Origin: Clostridia bacterium
GTDB taxonomy: Bacteria > Bacillota > Dehalobacteriia > UBA4068
Direction of reading: 5' to 3'
Assembly (NCBI GenBank): GCA_012515255.1
Contig: JAAYYR010000135.1
Span: 1-10,227 of the forward strand
Length of the DNA: 10,227 nucleotides
The position numbers were made by a program, and so were the translations under genes. This document shows, in pieces, positions 6,653 through 10,227 of the stretch (position 1 is the stretch's first letter; each line of letters opens with the position of its first letter). Under the pieces are notes generated by a model, which was given only the letters and a program-made list of their open reading frames with translations, made no database searches and was not told the DNA's origin.

Positions 6653-7626
6653 GAAAAGTAATTAAATTTTATGAAAACCGCAAAATTTATTTTGGTATTT
6701 CCCTTGCCATATTCATCATCGGCCTCGTGTTTATGATTGTAAACGGTGTGACGCTGGATATTCAATTCAAGGGCGGCACTATCTTGAAGTATTCTTATAG
6801 CGGCGAGCTCGATCAAAATGATGTGGCCGCTGTAGTGGAGGGGACAATTAACAAACCGGTCGGCAGCCAGATCGTGGAAGACGTGGCAACCGGCGCGCAA
6901 AGGATAGTGCTGAGCTTTGCCCAGGATTCCAGCGTTACGGCGGAAGAACAGGTCGCAATCGATAATGCGCTGGATGACAATTTTTCCGCTAATCATCTTG
7001 TTCTCACCGAATCCAATACTGTAGAGCCGTTTATCGGCCACCGCTTCCTGCGCGACGGCATTATCGCATTGGTCTTGGTCGCGGTTATGATCGTCATTTA
7101 TGTGGCGATTCGCTTCAAACGCATTTCCGGCTTTTCTGCCGGCGTGATGGCGCTGGTCGCCTTGATGCATGACTGCATAATCGTGTTTTTCACCTTTGTT
7201 ATCTTTAAGATACCGCTTAATGACGCCTTCATCGCCGTAGTGCTGACCATCATCGGTTATTCGATCAATGATACCATTGTCGTTTATGACCGCATCAGGG
7301 AGAACGCTGCCCACAAGGAGATCAAGGATGTGAGCGATTTGATGAATATCAGCGTCACGCAGACTTTGTCCCGCTCCATCAATACGGCATTGTTAACTTT
7401 TGTCTGCATCTCGATCTGCCTCGTCTTTGCCTGGCTTTATGGCATTGATTCTATTGTCGTTTTTGCCTTGCCGATGGCGATCGGTATCGTCTCCGGCTGC
7501 TACTCAACGATTTGCATTGCCGGCCCGCTATGGGTGATGTGGCAGAAGCGTAAACAAAAAAATTCTCCTCATTACCGTCAGGGCAACCGCAAGCAGGTCA
7601 GGAAAAAGGCTGCAACAGCGCATTAA
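6649..7626 (+). CDS. secF: Protein translocase subunit SecF
   Basis: SecF completes the SecDF complex that drives late steps of Sec export at the cytoplasmic membrane. The 325-aa product has TM1 at about 13-32, the FKGGT motif at 40-44, and VEPFIGHRFLRDG leading into a cluster of five TM helices. H174-D175 and the signature GYSINDT (203-209) with VVYDRIREN follow. The tail after the last TM is basic and cytosolic. ATG 6649 overlaps the secD stop (ATGA) and has GGAGG at 6635-6639. A longer frame from 6619 lies inside secD and was rejected. A strong terminator starts 20 nt after the stop. Confidence 0.96.
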   Translation: MRKVIKFYENRKIYFGISLAIFIIGLVFMIVNGVTLDIQFKGGTILKYSYSGELDQNDVAAVVEGTINKPVGSQIVEDVATGAQRIVLSFAQDSSVTAEEQVAIDNALDDNFSANHLVLTESNTVEPFIGHRFLRDGIIALVLVAVMIVIYVAIRFKRISGFSAGVMALVALMHDCIIVFFTFVIFKIPLNDAFIAVVLTIIGYSINDTIVVYDRIRENAAHKEIKDVSDLMNISVTQTLSRSINTALLTFVCISICLVFAWLYGIDSIVVFALPMAIGIVSGCYSTICIAGPLWVMWQKRKQKNSPHYRQGNRKQVRKKAATAH

Positions 7627-7646
7627 AAGCGGGGCTCTTAGTAATC

Positions 7647-7684
7647 AAAAACAATCCCGGGTCTAAACCCGGGATTGTTTTTTA
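7647..7684 (+). terminator. Intrinsic terminator after secF
   Basis: A perfect 16-bp stem pairs 7647-7662 with 7667-7682 around a CTAA loop. The core is ACAATCCCGGGT/ACCCGGGATTGT, flanked by an A-tract and a T-tract. It should work on the + strand for secF, and its symmetry suggests it could stop minus-strand transcripts too. Confidence 0.95.
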
Positions 7685-7829
7685 TGCCGCCGTCAATGAT
7701 CGCGAATAGGGCAGGGGCGATTTGCTAATGCCGCTTTATTGCCGGAAAGCGGCCGGCCGGACGGCGGATGCAGGTTGCAGATGTTTTATCTAGCGGAATT
7801 GGGGATTTTCCGAACCGGCAACAGGACTA
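7685..7829. other. Gene-free convergent intergenic stretch with small hairpins
   Basis: No credible gene lies here. Two small inverted repeats are visible: CCGCTTT/AAAGCGG (7731-7737 with 7746-7752) and CGGAA/TTCCG (7794-7798 with 7808-7812). Neither has a T-run, so they are not terminators. A 66-codon frame on the + strand from 7739 has no ribosome binding site and runs into the convergent gene. Confidence 0.6.
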
Positions 7830-7857
7830 AACCAAAACCCCGCCTGAAAGGCGGGGT
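7830..7857 (-). terminator. Intrinsic terminator of the hpt operon (minus strand)
   Basis: An 8-bp stem (ACCCCGCC at 7837-7844 with GGCGGGGT at 7850-7857) has a 5-nt loop. Read on the minus strand it is followed by TTTTGGTTT, so it terminates leftward transcription 35 nt after the stop of the GIY-YIG gene. On the + strand no T-run follows. Confidence 0.85.
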
Positions 7858-7892
7858 AGGTGCTTCTTTAATTGATGGCAGCCGGTCGGCTA

Positions 7893-8495
7893 TTATTGCT
7901 TACCGGCATTATTTTGGTTGTCATATGTCATCGCCATAGCGGCGAGGATTTTGCGATAGGATTTGATTTGCTGGCCAAAAGTATTATGCGGATTGCCCTG
8001 GAAATTCAATTTGGGCGTATTACAGTTGATCAGCGCCAAGTAATTTGGTTCTACCTGGCCGGCGCCCAATTCCCAGAAAGCCACCTTGATATTGGCTTTC
8101 ATCCATTCGGTTAGCCGGTCTTCACTCTCGGCAGTCAGGCGATAATTCATATAGCGGTCATTGTCATTGGGATCTTCGCTGCCGGGAATAGATTGCAAAG
8201 AAAGCGTATTGGCCAGCATCGCGGCGAGTGAGCGCCGTACTGTCGATTTGCCGGTATTATCGCGCCAATGGCGAGCGCTGTCCGGCCCGATGCGGCCGAT
8301 GTAGATGATCGGCGGCTCTGGTTCTCCCCATAAGCTGCCGCCTAGTTCTATGCCATCATAACAGAGGATATACAAGCCTTGTTTTTCTAAGAATTCCTGA
8401 TACATACTGTCTTCGAAATTTTTTGCCGCAGCGATCAAACCCTCACTGATCGCCTGGCATTCCGCCCAGGTGATGATTTCCTCCGCCTCATTCAA
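7893..8495 (-). CDS. GIY-YIG nuclease-like protein
   Basis: The 200-aa protein carries a probable GIY-YIG endonuclease fold. GLY is at 40-42 and IIYIG at 63-67. They are about 22 residues apart, wider than usual because of a Gly/Pro-rich insert. GKSTVRRSLAAML (82-94) then offers the catalytic Arg (R87 or R88), E149 the metal-binding Glu, and P161-x-L-N164 the closing motif. The order G-Y, Y-I-G, Arg, Glu, Asn matches the superfamily. Uncharacterised bacterial relatives share the STVRRSLAALL and LT-x-WM patterns. No extra DNA-binding domain is visible. The start is TTG at 8493-8495, with an AAGGGGG ribosome binding site about 10 nt upstream on the minus strand; the first in-frame ATG would remove 30 residues. 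It lies 25 nt downstream of hpt and is probably cotranscribed. DNA repair or restriction is possible; the substrate is unknown. Confidence 0.62.
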   Translation of the reverse strand: MNEAEEIITWAECQAISEGLIAAAKNFEDSMYQEFLEKQGLYILCYDGIELGGSLWGEPEPPIIYIGRIGPDSARHWRDNTGKSTVRRSLAAMLANTLSLQSIPGSEDPNDNDRYMNYRLTAESEDRLTEWMKANIKVAFWELGAGQVEPNYLALINCNTPKLNFQGNPHNTFGQQIKSYRKILAAMAMTYDNQNNAGKQ

Positions 8496-8520
8496 GGTAA
8501 CCGCCCCCTTTTAATTTATT

Positions 8521-9087
8521 CTATTGATATGCTTCCGGCTTTAGTACGCCTATATAGGGTACCTGCCGGTAATGCCCTTCATAGTCCAAACCGTAACCGA
8601 CGACAAATTTATCCGGTATCTGAAAGCCGACATAATCCGCCTCCAAATCCACCAGGCGTCGGGTCGGTTTGTCGAGCAGGGTACAGATTTTTAAGGATTT
8701 GGGCCTGCGGGCGCCGAGAAGATCAAGCAAACATTGCAGAGTAAGGCCGGTATCGACAATATCTTCAATCACCAAAACATGCTTGTCGGTAATTGATTCC
8801 GCGATATCTTTGAGGATTCTAACCGTACCGCTGGTTCTGGTACCTTTAGTATAGCTGCTGATGGCCAAAAAATCAATGGTCACCGGCAGTATCAATCGCC
8901 GAATCAGATCGCTCATAAAGATCACAGAGCCGCGCAGAACGCCGATTACCACCAATTCGTCTATATCCAAAGTCTGATAAGCCGCACTGATTTCTTTTGC
9001 CAATTCATTTACACGTTTTGCCAGCATTTGTTCGTCAATAAGAATTTCTTCAATATTTTCATCCAAATGCTTTTGCCAGGCGCTCAA
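8521..9087 (-). CDS. hpt: Hypoxanthine phosphoribosyltransferase
   Basis: Hpt salvages hypoxanthine and guanine with PRPP to give IMP and GMP in the cytosol. The 188-aa product has the type I PRT layout. LRGSVIFMSDL (51-61) forms the first PRPP loop, SSYTKGTRTSG (77-87) the flexible loop, and VLVIEDIVDTGLTL (104-117) the PRPP motif with E108, D109 and D112. K140 and KFVVGYGLDY (159-168) bind the purine, and the typical C-terminal PYIGVLKPE follows. The start is TTG at 9085-9087: an in-frame TAG lies two codons upstream, and GGGGGTG is placed as its ribosome binding site. In Bacillus hpt neighbours tilS and ftsH; here it stands alone with a GIY-YIG gene. No convincing promoter was found in the 149-nt divergent gap. 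Confidence 0.96.
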   Translation of the reverse strand: MSAWQKHLDENIEEILIDEQMLAKRVNELAKEISAAYQTLDIDELVVIGVLRGSVIFMSDLIRRLILPVTIDFLAISSYTKGTRTSGTVRILKDIAESITDKHVLVIEDIVDTGLTLQCLLDLLGARRPKSLKICTLLDKPTRRLVDLEADYVGFQIPDKFVVGYGLDYEGHYRQVPYIGVLKPEAYQ

Positions 9088-9236
9088 GGCCTACACCCCC
9101 ATTATTTTGATCTATTGCCGTTAATTTGTAATGAAGATTATCCTCCTAAAAATATTCTGTATTCCCAGGGGAAAACCTTTTTTCGTCAGCATCTTATCAC
9201 GGCTGGTCTCATATGATTTAGACAGGGGGTGGCGGT
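9088..9236. other. Divergent intergenic region between hpt and the exported protein gene
   Basis: The 149-nt gap must hold promoters for both directions. On the + strand TATGAT at 9212-9217 could be a -10 for the right-hand gene, but no good -35 matches it. On the minus strand I find no clear pair for hpt. An AGGAGG on the minus strand (9142-9147) is not followed by a usable start. Confidence 0.35.
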
Positions 9237-9896
9237 ATGAAAAGAAAAAAATTAGTGCTTTTGGCGGCGGCGACCCTGGTTTTGCTCGGCGCGGTTATCA
9301 CATATGTGTATGCGGTGCCGCCCAGCGCTAAAAAAGTGCCCCATTTATTGACAACAACGCTTCTGGCGGATGGGCGCTATCAGTTCACTTGTATGGTCGA
9401 TACCGACGGCGAAAGTAGGGAATATTTTTGGCTGACCGGTGAGAAGAACGGCGAATCCCGCCATGTCAGCGGCAGGGTTCTGGGCAGCCCGCTTGATCTT
9501 TATTATCTTGACGGCCATATCTACCGCTATGATGAGGCGGATCAGGTTTGGTATTGCTATGATCGTGAGGATTTGGGGCAGGCCGCCCAATTATACGCGG
9601 AATTGGAGCCGGCTTCCGCTTTTGCCTTTAAATCATTAATAGCCATTGATTATGCGGGACATCAAAAGGTTAATGGCCGCCTTGGCTATAAATTTTTGAT
9701 TACGCCGCAAGCGGACGGCTGGGTCGGCGAATATTTCACGGACGTCACATTTACCGTTATCCTCAACCGTTGGGGCGGTTTGCTTGGCGCCCAGGTAGAT
9801 GGCAAATTAATTGAGGACGCCAATACTACGATGACCGCGCTGGTTACATTTGAAAACGATGGCAATATTAAAATAAAAGCGCCCCGGACCCCATGA
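9237..9896 (+). CDS. Unknown exported or membrane-anchored protein
   Basis: I do not recognise this 219-aa protein. MKRKK followed by a hydrophobic stretch (about 6-26, ending VYA-VPP) looks like a signal peptide or an uncleaved anchor. There is no lipobox cysteine, so it is not a typical lipoprotein. The rest is rich in Tyr, Trp and Gly with alternating hydrophobic strands (for example YYLDGHIYRYDEADQVWYCYD, residues 82-102), suggesting an antiparallel beta protein facing outside, perhaps LolA-like. No catalytic motif is visible. ATG 9237 follows AGGGGG at 9224-9229. It is divergent from hpt and ends 37 nt before a possible terminator, so it is probably transcribed alone. Confidence 0.7.
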   Translation: MKRKKLVLLAAATLVLLGAVITYVYAVPPSAKKVPHLLTTTLLADGRYQFTCMVDTDGESREYFWLTGEKNGESRHVSGRVLGSPLDLYYLDGHIYRYDEADQVWYCYDREDLGQAAQLYAELEPASAFAFKSLIAIDYAGHQKVNGRLGYKFLITPQADGWVGEYFTDVTFTVILNRWGGLLGAQVDGKLIEDANTTMTALVTFENDGNIKIKAPRTP

Positions 9897-9933
9897 ATCC
9901 ACACTGATCAATGATAACTATATTTTGCGAAAT

Positions 9934-9964
9934 AGCCAATTGCATTGACTGGGATTGGCTTTTT
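9934..9964 (+). terminator. Possible intrinsic terminator after the exported protein gene
   Basis: AGCCAAT (9934-9940) pairs with ATTGGCT (9954-9960) around a 13-nt loop and is followed at once by a T-run. The short, AT-containing stem makes it only moderately strong. Confidence 0.6.
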
Positions 9965-10114
9965 GGTGGTGGCCGCGAAATCTTGGGCCGCCATATTATT
10001 TTATATTAAGCTAAGCCCCGCGTATTTTGGGGAACCTGTCCACGCCTTGCCGAATATAGTACAATAGGCGGTAATATTTTGCGTATGCCGTACTTAATCT
10101 ATGAGGAGATTAAA
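9965..10114 (+). other. Hairpin-rich intergenic stretch before the Cys-rich gene
   Basis: After the terminator, GGTGGCC (9968-9974) can pair with GGCCGCC (9986-9992) with one G-U pair, followed by an A/T-rich tail. CCCC/GGGG (10016-10019 with 10029-10032) forms a weaker hairpin. TACAAT at 10060-10065 or TAATAT at 10072-10077 could be a -10 for the next gene, but no convincing -35 is placed correctly. Confidence 0.4.
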
Positions 10115-10227
10115 ATGGCCCATAACGAATTTGAATATTGCCGGCTATGTCATAAGCCTATAGACGCATGTGACTGTCATGCCGGTTGCGACGATTCTCA
10201 TTATCGGGAGCAGTGGTCGGGAAATAA
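10115..10227 (+). CDS. Small Cys/His-rich protein, cut by the window end
   Basis: The first 37 codons of a gene are visible. ATG 10115 follows a strong GAGGAGA ribosome binding site (10102-10108). The peptide has C9-x2-C12-H13, then C19-x-C21-H22 and C25, plus H29: five cysteines and several histidines in 21 residues. This pattern suggests a small zinc- or other metal-binding protein. It does not match the SCIFF peptide pattern that often sits near clostridial secDF, and it is acidic and soluble. The frame is still open at the last base, so its length and any further domain are unknown. Confidence 0.6.
   Translation, partial: MAHNEFEYCRLCHKPIDACDCHAGCDDSHYREQWSGN

Noticed and set aside
6517..7314. 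265-codon open frame on the minus strand across the secD-secF junction
   Set aside because: Both secD and secF are certain on the + strand; the translation is His/Asp/Asn-rich low-sense sequence typical of an antisense frame.
7879..7890. AGCCG-gt-CGGCT inverted repeat as a second terminator
   Set aside because: Stem of 5 bp with a 2-nt loop and no T-run on either strand.
7739..7939. 66-codon + strand frame in the convergent region
   Set aside because: No start signal, crosses a minus-strand terminator and overlaps the end of the GIY-YIG gene.
9142..9147. Perfect AGGAGG on the minus strand upstream of hpt
   Set aside because: No start codon with a usable reading frame follows within ribosome binding range; the only nearby frame stops after a few codons.
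1..10227. Mobile elements, CRISPR, phage genes, tRNA or rRNA
   Set aside because: No transposase or integrase motifs, regularly spaced repeats, or cloverleaf/rRNA signatures were seen on either strand by eye.

Overview
The window looks like a chromosomal housekeeping segment of a low- to mid-G+C Bacillota, most likely a clostridial (possibly Oscillospirales-like) bacterium. The evidence is a PASTA-domain Ser/Thr kinase followed directly by rsgA and rpe (the Bacillus prkC-rsgA-rpe order), separate compact SecD and SecF proteins of the clostridial type, Shine-Dalgarno sites close to AGGAGG, and Gram-positive style terminators. The genus placement is inferred from protein flavour only. I see no mobile element, CRISPR array, tRNA or rRNA.

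Region 1 (1-3650, + strand) is a tightly packed operon: the 3' part of a prkC-like kinase (cut by the window edge), rsgA (1-nt overlap), rpe (4-nt overlap) and metF (27-nt gap), closed by a strong intrinsic terminator at 3622-3650. It joins a ribosome assembly GTPase and its partner kinase to the pentose phosphate pathway and one-carbon metabolism. metF sits where Bacillus has thiN.

Region 2 (3651-4755, +) has an AT-rich upstream stretch with a perfect 17-bp palindrome, a possible 22-codon peptide ORF with its own ribosome binding site, and a short QueG-like iron-sulfur protein that begins directly after the peptide's stop.

Region 3 (4756-7683, +) is the secDF unit. A near-consensus promoter (TTGACA-17-TATAAA) has a 10-bp direct repeat just upstream. 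It is followed by about 130 nt of leader that folds on paper into a closed multi-helix structure, then an unknown 135-aa two-TM protein, secD and secF (ATGA overlap), ended by a 16-bp perfect terminator. The leader plus the orphan membrane protein is the most interesting part of the window.

Region 4 (7684-9087, - strand) carries hpt (hypoxanthine phosphoribosyltransferase) and, downstream of it, a GIY-YIG nuclease-like protein. Both appear to start with TTG, and the pair ends in a minus-strand terminator at 7830-7857 that faces the secF terminator.

Region 5 (9088-10227, +) has an unknown exported 219-aa protein divergent from hpt, a hairpin-rich intergenic stretch, and the start of a small Cys/His-rich protein cut by the window end.
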